Below, piece after piece: positions 37,313-49,700 of a stretch of 64,000 nucleotides of DNA. The stretch's first letter is position 1; every line of letters starts with the position of its first letter. The stretch covers positions 186,001 through 250,000 of the forward strand of contig NZ_JAMXFC010000002.1 in assembly GCF_025370755.1 (NCBI RefSeq), read 5' to 3'. Origin of the DNA: Laspinema sp. D2d (GTDB lineage Bacteria; Cyanobacteriota; Cyanobacteriia; Cyanobacteriales; Laspinemataceae). The position numbers and the translations under genes are program-made. Below the pieces are notes generated by a model. That model was not told the DNA's origin, searched no databases, and saw only the letters and a list, made by a program, of their open reading frames with translations.

Positions 37313-38035
37313 CTAAACTGCATCCGGATCTATCCCCATGTCTCGCAAGCGTTGGGCAAGGCGATCGGCCCGTTGACGTTCCTCTTCAGCGCGTTGTTCT
37401 AGCTGTTTTCGTTCCGCTTGTTCTTCGCGGATTAAATCAATCACCATCGGAGGAGAAAATACGCGATTTACAGGTAAAATAAAGTCAGGAAACTGCACCG
37501 AATGAAGATCCTGCCCCGGCAAAAATTCTAAATCTTCGTAACCTTTGTCATTGTTGGGGTTAAAACAAACTTGAATTTTTGACTTATTCGGGTCTACAAT
37601 CCAATACTCTGGAATATTGACAAGCGCATATTCTGCCCGTTTACGGATATAATCTTCACGCCAATTATCACTCGTGACTTCTACAACAATCACGGGTTTT
37701 TCATCAAAATTAAAGGCCCCCGCACCTTTTCGTTTACAAATTCGTTCCGCAAGTTCGACAGAACAAACTAACACATCAGGAACTCTAGAGGTATTATCTT
37801 CCGTGCGGACTCCAGTAACCTCCATTGCCACTAAGGGTAAATCATGAGTCACAAAATAACGCTGAAATTGGGCGGTTAAAAAATTGCAAATTCGGGTGTG
37901 CAATCCTGTAGGTGTCGGCATTTCAATTAGTTGACCCCGGTAGAGCTCATAAATAACATCGGGTTTCCCCTGATAGTACAAATATTCTTCAAAAGTCAAA
38001 GTCGGGGTAGAAATATCAGTTTTGAGTTGTGTCAT
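37313..38035 (-). CDS. Uma2 family putative endonuclease with coiled-coil tail
   Basis: About 240 residues. The Uma2/DUF820 core is seen in TFEEYLYYQGKPDVIYELYR, the metal-site Asp of SRVPDVLVCS, and KPVIVVEVTSDNWREDYIRK with the E-x-x-S motif. The usual family tail is extended by a charged helix (REEQAERKQLEQRAEEERQR, residues ~205-235) that should form a coiled coil, ending RLRDMGIDPDAV. The tail is common in cyanobacterial copies and implies oligomerisation. ATG 38035 is preferred to an earlier in-frame start. Function is unknown. Confidence 0.85.
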   Translation of the reverse strand: MTQLKTDISTPTLTFEEYLYYQGKPDVIYELYRGQLIEMPTPTGLHTRICNFLTAQFQRYFVTHDLPLVAMEVTGVRTEDNTSRVPDVLVCSVELAERICKRKGAGAFNFDEKPVIVVEVTSDNWREDYIRKRAEYALVNIPEYWIVDPNKSKIQVCFNPNNDKGYEDLEFLPGQDLHSVQFPDFILPVNRVFSPPMVIDLIREEQAERKQLEQRAEEERQRADRLAQRLRDMGIDPDAV

Positions 38036-38154
38036 ATCCCGGTTCCCCCTCAATTTATTATTCCTAATTATAACGCCAATTTCATCAGCCGTTTGTCATC
38101 ATCCTCCCCATCTCCCCCATCTCCCCCATCCTCCCCATCCTCCCCAAACAAGAA

Positions 38155-38182
38155 GGGGAGGCCCATAAAAGACCTCCCCCTC
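38155..38182 (-). terminator. Likely petH terminator
   Basis: GGGGAGG (38155-38161) pairs with CCTCCCC (38173-38179). Read on the minus strand, the stem is followed by TTCTTGTTTG. It is 60 bases past the petH stop, and C-rich microsatellite sequence follows. Confidence 0.6.
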
Positions 38183-38239
38183 ATGCAGAGATGAAGTTGG
38201 AACTAAGCCGCGATCGCCTCGTAAACCTTATTAGGTTTC

Positions 38240-40069
<1,830 letters not shown>

Positions 40070-41074
40070 ATGACCAGTAAGCCGGATAGCGTGGTTCTAA
40101 TTGGTGTTGCCGGAGACTCCGGATGCGGCAAATCGACATTCCTGCACCGACTAAAAGACCTATTTGGAGAAGAACTGATGACGGTCATCTGCTTGGATGA
40201 CTATCACAGTTTAGACCGCAAACAGCGGAAAGAGCATGGGGTCACAGCGCTTGACCCGAGAGCGAATAACTTTGACTTGATGTATGAACAAGTAAAAGCG
40301 CTAAAGAACGGTCAGGCGGTTAACAAGCCCATCTATAACCACGAAACTGGCATGATCGATCCACCTGAACGGGTGGAACCGAATCACATTATCGTGATTG
40401 AGGGCCTGCATCCCATTTATGATGAGCGGGTTCGCTCCCTGCTTGATTTCAGCGTCTACCTCGATATCAGTGATGAGGTCAAGATTGCCTGGAAAATTCA
40501 ACGGGATATGGCCGAACGCGGTCACCGTTATGAAGATGTTCTTGCATCCATTAACTCCCGTCGTCCTGACTTTAGCGCCTATATTGAACCGCAAAAAGCT
40601 CATGCTGATGTGGTCATCCGGGTGTTACCGACGAACTTAATCCCTGATGACAAAGAACGGAAGGTTCTGCGGGTGCAGATGATCCAACGGTACGGGGTGC
40701 ATGGCATGGATCCTGTTTATCTGTTTGATGAGGGTTCCACGATTAATTGGACGCCTTGTGGACGTAAACTCACCTGTTCCTACCCAGGGATCAAAATGGC
40801 CTATGGACCGGATGCTTTTGAGGGTCATGAAGTCTCGATTTTAGAAGTAGACGGTCAGTTTGAGAATTTAGAGGAGATGATCTATATCGAAAGTCACCTC
40901 AGTAATACCTCTACTAAGTTTTACGGTGAGTTGACCGAACTGTTATTGCAGCACCCCACCTATCCGGGTTCTAACAATGGCACCGGTTTGTTCCAAGTGC
41001 TCACGGGTCTGAAGATGCGGGCCGCTTACGAGCGCTTAACGTCGAAGGAAGCAAAAATAGCAGCAAAGGTGTAA
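40070..41074 (+). CDS. prk: Phosphoribulokinase
   Basis: 334 residues. It makes ribulose-1,5-bisphosphate for Rubisco in the Calvin cycle. The P-loop GDSGCGKST (about residues 16-24) contains one redox-regulatory Cys, and VICLDDYHSLDR the second; these form the thioredoxin/CP12-controlled disulfide of oxygenic phototrophs. A second Cys pair is in CGRKLTCSYPG. IVIEGLHPIYD carries the catalytic-region acidic residues. A rho-independent terminator follows 35 bases after the stop. It is monocistronic. Confidence 0.97.
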   Translation: MTSKPDSVVLIGVAGDSGCGKSTFLHRLKDLFGEELMTVICLDDYHSLDRKQRKEHGVTALDPRANNFDLMYEQVKALKNGQAVNKPIYNHETGMIDPPERVEPNHIIVIEGLHPIYDERVRSLLDFSVYLDISDEVKIAWKIQRDMAERGHRYEDVLASINSRRPDFSAYIEPQKAHADVVIRVLPTNLIPDDKERKVLRVQMIQRYGVHGMDPVYLFDEGSTINWTPCGRKLTCSYPGIKMAYGPDAFEGHEVSILEVDGQFENLEEMIYIESHLSNTSTKFYGELTELLLQHPTYPGSNNGTGLFQVLTGLKMRAAYERLTSKEAKIAAKV

Positions 41075-41109
41075 GAGTTGCTCATTTGAAATTTCAGCTC
41101 ATTGATCCA

Positions 41110-41145
41110 CGCGAGAGGCTAATCCTAGCTTCTCGCGTTTTTTTT
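41110..41145 (+). terminator. Rho-independent terminator of prk
   Basis: CGCGAGA (41110-41116) pairs with TCTCGCG (41131-41137), the stem continuing through GCTA/TAGC-like bases, followed by eight T residues (41138-41145). Confidence 0.9.
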
Positions 41146-41217
41146 GGGAAGTTAGTAGGGTGGCAGTAAGCGCCGCAATCCATCGGGTTGATGCGTAAGT
41201 CCTGAGTAAAAAGGGAC

Positions 41218-41895
41218 TCATTGCGATCGCCGATATTCTACCCGCAGTTGTTTAATCGTATTATCCACGTCAAAAAATTCGTGACGCTGGATTTCTACTA
41301 ATCCCCAGTGCGAAAATTCCGCGAGTTCTGCATCGGATAGGGGCCAGGGCGGACCCTGGGTTTCGCTGTCGTTGTCGCGATGGCGGGTAATAATCAGCAG
41401 GGTTCCTCCTGGGGCCACTAAAGCGGCGATCGCCTCGATGACTTGCGATCGCACGTTGAGGGGTAAGGCTTGAATATTCCGACAGTCTTCCACTAACTCA
41501 AACTGTCCCCGCCATGCTGGATCTAAGTTAAAAAAGTCCCCAACGCAGTAATTTACCGAGGAATCGGGAAATCGTTGGTGACACCAGGCGATCGCCGTGG
41601 GGGAAATATCAAAGGCTGTCACCTCAAATCCTCGGGCAGCTAAGGTTTCTGCATCATCCCCTAATCCGCATCCCGTCACGAGTGCAGAACTACCCTCTGG
41701 AGAAATAGGGCGATCGGTCAACCAACTTTCTAGGACCGGATGGGGGGTCAATTTGGCCCAAGGCACTTGTGCCGCATCCCCTTGGGCTTCGGCATATAAA
41801 ATATCAAACCATGCGGATGGGTTCGATGGGTCCCGGGATTGATTCGCTAATTTTTGGACTTTTTCCCGTAGGGTTTGAGGTTGTTTTTCAAACAT
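41218..41895 (-). CDS. TPMT-like SAM methyltransferase
   Basis: 225 residues. It resembles the thiopurine S-methyltransferase/class I family: SALVTGCGLGDDAETLAARG (SAM motif I), FEVTAFDISPTAIAWCHQRF, and FELVEDCRNIQALPLNVRSQ. The ending ELAEFSHWGLVEIQRHEFF is also family-like. The N-terminal half contains a conserved WFDILYAEAQGD segment. Likely substrates are small molecules, possibly halide or thiol compounds, but this cannot be read. It is convergent with prk. Confidence 0.82.
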   Translation of the reverse strand: MFEKQPQTLREKVQKLANQSRDPSNPSAWFDILYAEAQGDAAQVPWAKLTPHPVLESWLTDRPISPEGSSALVTGCGLGDDAETLAARGFEVTAFDISPTAIAWCHQRFPDSSVNYCVGDFFNLDPAWRGQFELVEDCRNIQALPLNVRSQVIEAIAALVAPGGTLLIITRHRDNDSETQGPPWPLSDAELAEFSHWGLVEIQRHEFFDVDNTIKQLRVEYRRSQ

Positions 41896-42227
41896 GAAGC
41901 TGGTTTTTTAAATGTGAATTGAGGAGGCACTCTGGGGCGACTTCTCAGAAGGAATTTTAAGTTTATTATCCCTCAAGGGGAGATGGGGAGGATGGGGAGG
42001 ATGGGGGAGATGGGGAGGATGGGGAGGATGGGGGAGATGGGGAGGATGGGGGAGATAGGGAGGATGGGGATTAAAATTCTCAACAACGGCGAGGATTTTA
42101 ACCCACGCCGGTTGTTACAATTAGTGCAAGAATGCCGCTAGTAACGACTTCAGCCGTTTCTCCCCCATCTCCCCAATCCTCCCCATCTCCCCCATCTCCC
42201 CCATCTCCCCATCTCCCGATATCCCAA
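41896..42227. other. Intergenic region built from facing microsatellites
   Basis: Purine-rich (GGGGAGGATG)n at 41977-42070 on the plus strand and its pyrimidine-rich counterpart (CATCTCCCCC)n at 42163-42222 face each other. The ~90 bases between hold a short inverted pair and a copy of the TAGTAACGACTTCAGCCGTTT repeat (42136-42156). There is no gene. Confidence 0.75.
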
Positions 42228-44105
42228 CTAAGCCGATCGCTGTTGGGTCAAAACCTCGTAAGCGTAGGCAAAATCTTCGGTGGTAATCCGAATTTGGGCA
42301 GGATCGCTCATGTCTAGGGCGCGATAGCGACGGATGGCTTCGACTGCGGCGCGATCGCCGAGTAAGGCTAAATCTGCTCCATTCCAACCTTCCGTAACCG
42401 TTGCCCAGTGGGACAAATCCACCTCGGATAAGGGACGTTCCTGATTGTGGACTTGCAAAATTCCTAGGCGGCTATCTACATTGGGTAAATCTACCATCAG
42501 TTGCAAGTCGAAACGTCCTGCCCGCAGGAGGGCTGAATCCATTGCCTCGGGACGATTTGTCGCTCCAATCACCAGAATATTCGCCCCAGTTGCCAAGCCG
42601 TCTAGTTCTACGAGTAATTGTCCAACCACGCGATCGCTGACGCCAGAATCGCCGGTATGTTGACCTCGGGCAGGGGCTAAGGTATCGATTTCATCAATAA
42701 ACACTACACAGGGCGAGGCTTGGCGGGCTTTGGTAAATAATTCCCGAACCGCTTGTTCACTGGCCCCTACCCATTTGCTGAGTAGTTCGGGTCCATTGAT
42801 ACAGATAAAATTCGCTTTGGCTTGGGAAGCAACCGCTTTTGCTAACAGGGTTTTACCTGTTCCTGGAGGACCCCAAAGCAGAATTCCCTTGGGCGATCGC
42901 GCTTTGGTTTGTAAATATAATTCCCGATTAATTAGCGCCCCTTCTACCGCTTCTCGCAGGGTCTGTTTAATCATCTCCAATCCGCCAATTTCATCCCATG
43001 AAACATCAGGAGATTGCACTTCCACAGACCGCAAAACGGCAGGTTTGACGGCTTTGAGGGCTTCTAAAAAATCCCCCTGCTGAACTGTCATAGTCTCGGG
43101 AATATCTCCCTCAATAGAAGGCACTTGACGACGGAGGGCAGTATAGGCGGCTTTTTGACAAACGGCTTTCAAATCTGCTCCCACAAATCCGGTAGCTAAT
43201 TCGGCGATTTCAGCTAACTGCACCGTATCATCTAAGGGCATTGCGCCGGTGAGAATTTCTAATATTTCCAACCGTCCAGCACAGTCGGGAACTCGAAAGT
43301 GCACTTCGCGATCGAACCGTCCCGGACGACGTAAGGCCGGATCAAGGGCATCCGGTCGATTGGTGGCCGCTAGGACAATCACCCCTTGAGTTTGCGCAAA
43401 TCCATCCATTAACCCCAACAATTGGGCGACTAGGCGCTTTTCTACTTCCCCTTCAACTTGAGAGCGATCGGGGGCTAAACTATCAATTTCATCAATAAAA
43501 ATAATACAAGGCGCACTTTTCACCGCTTGGTCAAAAATAGCCCGCAGTTTTTGCTCCGCTTCGCCGTAATATTTGCTAATTACTTCCGGCCCAACTAAAT
43601 CAATATAATTAACACCCAGTTCTGAAGCTAAAGCACGAGCCGTTAAAGTTTTTCCCGTTCCCGGAGGTCCAACTAACAACACCCCTCGGGTCGGTTCTAA
43701 TCCAATTTTTTCTAATAAGTCGGGACGTTTTAAAGGCATCCCAATCAGTTCTTTCAGTTCGTTTAAAACGTCTCGAAGTCCGCCAATATCTTTCATCGAA
43801 GAACCCGATTTTTGGGGCTTCGATACCCCAGGAGTCGGGGAGGTAAAATTGGACCCGCCACCCGTGGAACGAGGACCCGTGGAACGAGGAGGAGAGGCTT
43901 GACGAAAAGGACTGGTATCCACGGAAACCCCACCCGTCGAAACTCCTACGTTCCCAGTCCGGGGAATCGCCCCAGTACGGGGTATGCTACTAATCGGACG
44001 AGTACGGAACTGCATATCGGCTTTGAGTTCTCCAGCTTCTATTTTCTCTTCCAAGGCTTTTGCCAGTTCTAATAACTGCTCAAACCCTTTAAATAAATCG
44101 TTCAT
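42228..44105 (-). CDS. CDC48-like double AAA+ ATPase
   Basis: 625 residues. Two AAA modules in tandem: first with GPPGTGKTLTARAL (near residue 140), IIFIDEIDSLAPDRSQ, and the arginine-finger region NRPDALDPALRRPGRFDRE; second with GPPGTGKTLLAKAV (near residue 413), VVFIDEIDTLAP and NRPEAMDSALLRAGRFDL. It lacks the long N-terminal substrate-binding domain of p97; the first ~100 residues are a helical, Ser/Pro-rich region with KGFEQLLELAKALEEKIEAG. It is expected to form a hexamer that unfolds proteins. The gene is monocistronic; the double ArsA-like gene is about 0.7 kb upstream on the same strand. Confidence 0.9.
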   Translation of the reverse strand: MNDLFKGFEQLLELAKALEEKIEAGELKADMQFRTRPISSIPRTGAIPRTGNVGVSTGGVSVDTSPFRQASPPRSTGPRSTGGGSNFTSPTPGVSKPQKSGSSMKDIGGLRDVLNELKELIGMPLKRPDLLEKIGLEPTRGVLLVGPPGTGKTLTARALASELGVNYIDLVGPEVISKYYGEAEQKLRAIFDQAVKSAPCIIFIDEIDSLAPDRSQVEGEVEKRLVAQLLGLMDGFAQTQGVIVLAATNRPDALDPALRRPGRFDREVHFRVPDCAGRLEILEILTGAMPLDDTVQLAEIAELATGFVGADLKAVCQKAAYTALRRQVPSIEGDIPETMTVQQGDFLEALKAVKPAVLRSVEVQSPDVSWDEIGGLEMIKQTLREAVEGALINRELYLQTKARSPKGILLWGPPGTGKTLLAKAVASQAKANFICINGPELLSKWVGASEQAVRELFTKARQASPCVVFIDEIDTLAPARGQHTGDSGVSDRVVGQLLVELDGLATGANILVIGATNRPEAMDSALLRAGRFDLQLMVDLPNVDSRLGILQVHNQERPLSEVDLSHWATVTEGWNGADLALLGDRAAVEAIRRYRALDMSDPAQIRITTEDFAYAYEVLTQQRSA

Positions 44106-44818
44106 GAATCCCTCTCCCTAATGATTAACAATCCAGTTCTTGACCCGATTATTGAGATGTAAAATGCAGGAATTAACCGCACTTTGCTCTACCCTAAGAT
44201 ATGGAGAAAGCCCCGGAATTGTTTAAGGGAGGTTACCTAACAATCTAACGATTTATCCCTTAAATAGTCTTCCTCCAAAGGCTGATTTTATAGGGTATGG
44301 GTCCCTATATCCCAAGGTGTAGAGTCGTTTAGACTAAATCTTAACATTTTTTGAAACCCCACCCCCTCGTATCATGACTCCGCCGTGATCCGCCCTCTCT
44401 GCCGCTTAAGCGCCTGTTTAAGTGTTATACAAACTGCCCTTCCGGTCCCCTCCCCTTGGCAAGGGGAGGGTTAGGGTGAGGTTCTCTTGACTTTCAAAGC
44501 CAAGTCAAGAGGAATGAGTAGATAGAGGGTCTTCTGTGAGATAATGATCGCCACTGATCCGAAGAAATTAGGTGGGACCGACCTCTATACAGACGCTTAA
44601 ACCGTTAAGGATGCGTGAGGTGGCGGTAAGCGGAGCTATCCCGTAGGGAATCGCCCAAGAAGAACCCCACCCTAACCCTCCCCTTGGCAAGGGGAGGGGA
44701 CCGGAAGTACAAACCCTACTCTATACACGTTTCCCTTGTATCCTGGCCCTGCCGTGATACGCACTCTCTGCGGCTTAAGCACCTGTTTATATTTTATTCA
44801 AGCCTATCCCATCCCAAA
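44106..44818. other. 713-bp repeat-rich intergenic region
   Basis: No gene. It holds imperfect direct repeats of ~65 bp (44367-44431 and 44737-44800; both with CCGTGAT, CTCTCTG and GGCTTAAGC-type blocks) that flank a near-perfect ~46-bp inverted repeat (44440-44485 and 44661-44706), each arm with a TTGGCAAGGGGAGGG-type core. Confidence 0.75.
44440..44706. repeat. Paired 46-bp inverted repeats, CCCCTTGGCAAGGGGA family
   Basis: The left arm reads TTCCGGTCCCCTCCCCTTGG and on through AGGGTTAGGGTGAGGTTCT; the right arm is its reverse complement with about two or three mismatches. Each arm is itself partly palindromic (CCCCTTGGCAAGGGG). Shorter relatives are at about 4222-4252 and 16070-16093. Confidence 0.8.
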
Positions 44819-46720
44819 TTAAAACAATAAATCAGCAGCCCCTTGAATCCGCTCTAAAGCTGACACCGAACGCGGCAAAACTGGCAAACGAATTACCATT
44901 TGTGCCGGAAATAACCCGCCATCAATTTCACACCCTGGGCGATACCGATTATGAACTACATACCGTTGAGGCACTTCCATATTTCGCAATGACTCGGTTA
45001 AGCGCACCTGTTCCGACAGAATCGCCGCTTGTGCTTGAATCACCCCAATAAATTCCGTATGTTGGGCATCTTTTAACTGCTTCTGTGCTTTAACAACTTG
45101 TTGTCGCAACGTCCGCAATCGGCCCATAAATTCTACGCGCCCTAACACATTTTGATATTGAATCCACAATTTAAAAATCCAAGCCAGCCAATCCGATAAA
45201 GCCGAAGGCATTTCTAAAAACCGCAATAAATGACCCGTGGGAGCCGTGTCTAAAATAATTAAATCTTGTTTGTTTTGGTTTAATAAATCAAATACTTCAA
45301 TTAAGGAAAGCATCTCATCAATTCCTGGTAACGCTTGGGCGACCAGCATTCGCCATGCTTCAGGCGTATAAGCAATTTTGATACTTCCAGGATTAGGACC
45401 TTCTCCACTCATCATTTCCGCTAATTCCCAGAGGTAGTTCTCTCTAAATTGTTCGAGTATGACCTCGGCATCAATTTCTTGACCGCTTAAATTATCGGTA
45501 ATTTGCCTCGGTTTATGTCCCAAATTTTGACCAAAAGCATCTCCTAATGAATGCGCCGGATCGATAGAAATGACTCGAATTTTTTTATCCGGATAGCGAT
45601 GCGCCAATCCCCAGCCTAATGCAGCGGCAACGGTGGTTTTTCCCACGCCTCCTTTCCCTCCAACTAAAATTAATTGGCGACCTTCTGCGATAAAATCCGG
45701 GAAGCTTGGAGGGACTTTTTCCGGCCAGTTTATGATCGCCTTGGGAGCCAATTGCACCTGTTCTAGGGCTTGCAATTGCGGAATCAGGGCATCTAGGGCC
45801 GCTGCACCTAGGGGTTCCTTGGTTTGTTGCGGGAGGATGAAAACCGGGTGATGACCGGGGAGGTTGAGGAATTTTTCGAGGAGGTGTTGTTGTTCACTAT
45901 AGCGGTCTAAATCTGGTTCGGGGTTTAGGGCAATTTGATTAATGAATAATCCGCTACAAGGAATTAATAATTCTTCTAAGCTAGTAATAAATCGCCCCGT
46001 TTCTAATAAACTCATCGGTTCTGCGATCGCCACCACTAAGCAAGCAGTAAACCTATCATCTTGCAGCAAAGTTCTCCCTTCATTTAAGTCTGCTTTCAAG
46101 TCAAGCAAAAATTCATCGACTTCATCGGGGGTATAGGTTCCTCTAAACGTTTTAGAGATGGCGCGATGTTTTTCTTGGAAGAGTTCCAAGGAATTTAGCA
46201 CGACATCTAAGAAATCTTTAATGCCTAATAAATTTAAAGTATGACCGGAGGGGGCCATATCTACAACAATTCTATCTACAACTTTCTCCGTGAGCAATCG
46301 TTGAATTTCCAGCAATCCCATGATTTCATCTAATCCGGGCCAGTCTAAATCCCATACTGGAGTTAAATCTTCTCCCTCAACAAAACTGCCCCGTTCTACT
46401 AATAATTCTAAGAATTTACCATATTTAGCTTTAAATTCTCCCAAGAGTTCTTTGGCATCGAGCGATCGCACGCTTAAATTGGGCAAGTCCGGTAATGCTG
46501 TGGCGGCAGTGGTTACCGGAAGCTGCAACACATCCCCTAAAGAATGAGCGGGATCGGTGGAGATTAATAAAATAGAGTCTTGGGGAAATAATTGAGCCCA
46601 ATTGCGGGCAAAAGCACAAGCGAGGGTAGTTTTTCCAACTCCCCCTTTGCCACTGAATAAAGCAAGGTGAAGGGAGTTATATTGGGTAATCGACGTGAAT
46701 TTTTGATCCGTTATCTTCAT
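44819..46720 (-). CDS. ArsA/Get3-like ATPase, duplicated domains
   Basis: 633 residues made of two ArsA/TRC40 modules. Each has a deviant Walker A: FSGKGGVGKTTLACAF (about residues 22-37) and VGGKGGVGKTTVAAAL (about residue 350). Each also has a following ISTDPAHSLGDVLQL/ISIDPAHSLGDAFGQ switch, and the VVDMAPSGHTLNLL/ILDTAPTGHLLRFL motif. Double ArsA proteins drive arsenite export, whereas Get3-like proteins deliver tail-anchored membrane proteins. No arsB/arsR genes or clear metal-binding Cys triplet are seen, so a targeting or assembly role is more likely. It is downstream of the LamG gene with only 74 bp between, so co-transcription is possible. Confidence 0.85.
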   Translation of the reverse strand: MKITDQKFTSITQYNSLHLALFSGKGGVGKTTLACAFARNWAQLFPQDSILLISTDPAHSLGDVLQLPVTTAATALPDLPNLSVRSLDAKELLGEFKAKYGKFLELLVERGSFVEGEDLTPVWDLDWPGLDEIMGLLEIQRLLTEKVVDRIVVDMAPSGHTLNLLGIKDFLDVVLNSLELFQEKHRAISKTFRGTYTPDEVDEFLLDLKADLNEGRTLLQDDRFTACLVVAIAEPMSLLETGRFITSLEELLIPCSGLFINQIALNPEPDLDRYSEQQHLLEKFLNLPGHHPVFILPQQTKEPLGAAALDALIPQLQALEQVQLAPKAIINWPEKVPPSFPDFIAEGRQLILVGGKGGVGKTTVAAALGWGLAHRYPDKKIRVISIDPAHSLGDAFGQNLGHKPRQITDNLSGQEIDAEVILEQFRENYLWELAEMMSGEGPNPGSIKIAYTPEAWRMLVAQALPGIDEMLSLIEVFDLLNQNKQDLIILDTAPTGHLLRFLEMPSALSDWLAWIFKLWIQYQNVLGRVEFMGRLRTLRQQVVKAQKQLKDAQHTEFIGVIQAQAAILSEQVRLTESLRNMEVPQRYVVHNRYRPGCEIDGGLFPAQMVIRLPVLPRSVSALERIQGAADLLF

Positions 46721-46794
46721 TGAGATTTCTCCCCTGCCAGTTTCTTAATCTGCATCTGATTATCCCATTGTTCAAGCATCCGCGATCGGCTATG

Positions 46795-49700
46795 TTACCG
46801 AATCGGGATTTCCATCTGTTCCCATGTCGCACCGAGAATCCGTCCGCGATCGCCCACCCAATCCCCACTCCCTTCATTTAAGGGATAATAGGCAGTTAAT
46901 CCCAGTTCATTCCCCTGCAATCGGTGGGTGAAATCTCGGTGAATTTCTGCCTCAGTTCGCGCCACGTTCCAGAGTCTCACCTCAGCAATTTGACCGGCAA
47001 AAAAGCCATCCCGGTTTGCAAAAACTTGGGATTTGCCTAAGCAATAGTCTCCGGGAGTCTGTTCTAATTGTTCGGGTGCAGGTTGGGTGGCAAACCATTC
47101 GCCATTGCGGTAAACGTGATAGAGACTTCCCGCTTTCACCCAAGTGATATGAACCCAGCGATCGCCGGTTTCAAAGAAGTTAAGCAAGACATGGGTATTA
47201 GGGGTTTTCTCACCTAACCCGAGGGAGTGATACTGCAAGGCGCGATCGCAAGGACATAACGCGAGTCCCAGTTGATCCGCCTCTTTTCCCCCCTTACTGA
47301 AAATCCCATGCCACCGTTCATCGTTTAAGGTTGCCGGTTTAACCCACAGGGACAAGGTAAAAGTGCGATTTATGGCCCCAAGTTCGGGCAGGATAACGGC
47401 ATCATCCTCTCCATCAAAGGTGAGTACCGATGACATAAAGTGAGGTAGGGGTGATTCCGGTTCTGGGAGGGCGATCGCCACTTCCTCAATCTGCCATGTC
47501 GCACCCCGAATTTTTCCGGGATGGGGTGGATTAGCGATATCTTGAACCCATGTCCCTTCTCCTTCATTTAACGGCCAATAATAGCGCAATCCAGGCTCTT
47601 CTCCCGTGACACCCTCCTGCAAATGCTGCTGAATTTGTTCCTCGCTGAGTGCGACACTCCAGACTTGAATATCTGCCATTTGCCCCCGAAAGTGCGAAAC
47701 CGAATTTCCGATTCCCAACTTGCCAAACCAATAGCTGGTATTATCAGTATAGAAGCGTTCTGGTGCAACTTGGGTAGCAAATAATGTCCCATTGCGATAA
47801 AACCGATACTCGGTTCCGGCTTTTACCCAAGTGAGATGCACCCAGTCTCCTTCACACCCAGAAAAGAAGTTTAACAAAGGTGCCGCGTGACGCTGGTTGG
47901 GGGAAGAGGAATCTGAGGTATGATAGTATAAAGTTTGTTGGTACTCAATCCCCCATAGTTCCGGTTTAAAAGCGGAGGGCCACCAGCGTTTTCCCATGAT
48001 GCCATAGGGAGTAGGGCCAGCGATCGCCGGTTGCAACCACAGAGAAATCGTAAAGGTGGTATCATTCTCGAAAGGGTCGTCCACTTCGATATAGTTTGTC
48101 TCCCTCGCAAAGCATAACACAGGCCGTAATCCCTCATTTAGGGAATTATCACCCTTTCTAGGGGGGTTGCCTTGTCCCCAGGTGGCCCCGATCATGTTCC
48201 CTCGGTTAGCACATTTTGCCCCATCAGAGGCGATCGCGCCATTGCCGTCATTGAACGCCCAGTAATGGGATAATCCCGGTTCCTCGCCGGTTAAAAGACG
48301 GTGTAAATCATGGCGAATTTCTGCGGCAGTTCGGGCGACTTTCCAGACTCTCACATCACGAATTGCCCCAGCAAACCCATTTTCCCCCATTCCAATCAGT
48401 GCTTGGGATTGACCCAAGTAAAACCGATCCGGTGCCGCTTGGATGGCATATAACTCGCCATTACGATAAAACTGATATTCTGTTCCTGCTTTCACCCAGG
48501 CAATATGTACCCAGCGATCGGCATTTTCAAAGAATCCGTCGAGGGTATCATGATATCGACAAGTTCCCGCCGCATCAAAGGAATCGTAATACAATCCCCC
48601 TTTCGGGGCAATTCCCAATTCCAGGGGAGGTAAATGCTCTCCAGAATCATTGCTGAACACCCCACACCACCCCTGATCCATCAATGAGGGTTTAACCCAC
48701 AGAGAGAGGGTAAAGGTCCGGTTATTTTTAAAGGGATTTTTAACTTCTACACTGCTATTAATCCCATTAAACATTAAAGCGGACTGGAAGGATTTCGCAG
48801 AAGGTACAACCTCTGGTTCTGGTTCTTCCAGAGTAAGAGATATTTCCAATACTTCGGGCGGTTCTTCTATCTTTTCCTCCCCCCTCACTGGAAGAGTGTC
48901 TTCTAATAAAACATCCGGTTCGATGTCAGTTATCTCTTCCTTCCCGATTTCTTCTTCAATCCTTGGAGGATTTTCTTCTAATAAAACATCCAGTTCCAGT
49001 TCAGTATTCTGCTCATTCGAGATTTCCTCTTCTTCAATGCCTGGGGGAGTTTCTTCTAATAAAACATCCGGTTCGGTGTCAGTTATTTCCTCATCCCAGA
49101 TTTCTTCTTCTTCAATCCTTGGGGGAGTTTCTTCTAATAAAACATCCGGTTCACTGTCAGTTATTTCCTCCTGCCCGATTTCTTCTTCAATCCCTGGGGG
49201 AGTTTCTTCTAATAAAACATCCGGTTCGGTGTCCGTTATTTCCTCCTGCCAGATTTTTTCTTCTTCAATCCCTGGGGGAGTTTCTTCTAATAAAACATCC
49301 GGTTCAGTGTCAGTTATCTCCTCCTGCCCGATTTCTTCTTCAATCCCTGGGGGAGTTTCTTCTAATAAAACATCCGGTTCGGTGTGGGTTTCTGGAGGAA
49401 TTGGGGAAAGTTCTACTCCCGAGGAAAGAGAGGGAACAATGGATGGGGTTAGAGTTTGGCGATCGCCGCTTAAATCCTGACTTGATAGAGTGGCAATATC
49501 CGCAGAAACTAACGGACTATTCCAGACTCTAATTTGTGTAATCCGTCCTTGAAAAAAACAAGGACTCGCGCCACTTTGTTCCGTGGCCCCGGCCCCCACT
49601 CGCAGGGAATTACGCTTATTCGGATGAAAGAGAATTGCGGACCGTTGGGCCACTACACTCCCATCAATATAGAAGAAAAGTGTTTGCGACGCCTCATTAT

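Noticed and set aside
44819-46720. Arsenic resistance operon
   Set aside because: The double ArsA-like ATPase has no arsB, arsR, arsC or arsD neighbour and no clear metal-binding Cys cluster; a Get3-like role is more likely.
48896-49532. Long plus-strand frames rich in Ser/Asn (SSNKTSGSVSVISS-type repeats) opposite the LamG gene
   Set aside because: They are shadows of the in-frame repeat array of the minus-strand LamG gene, which has recognisable domains on both sides.
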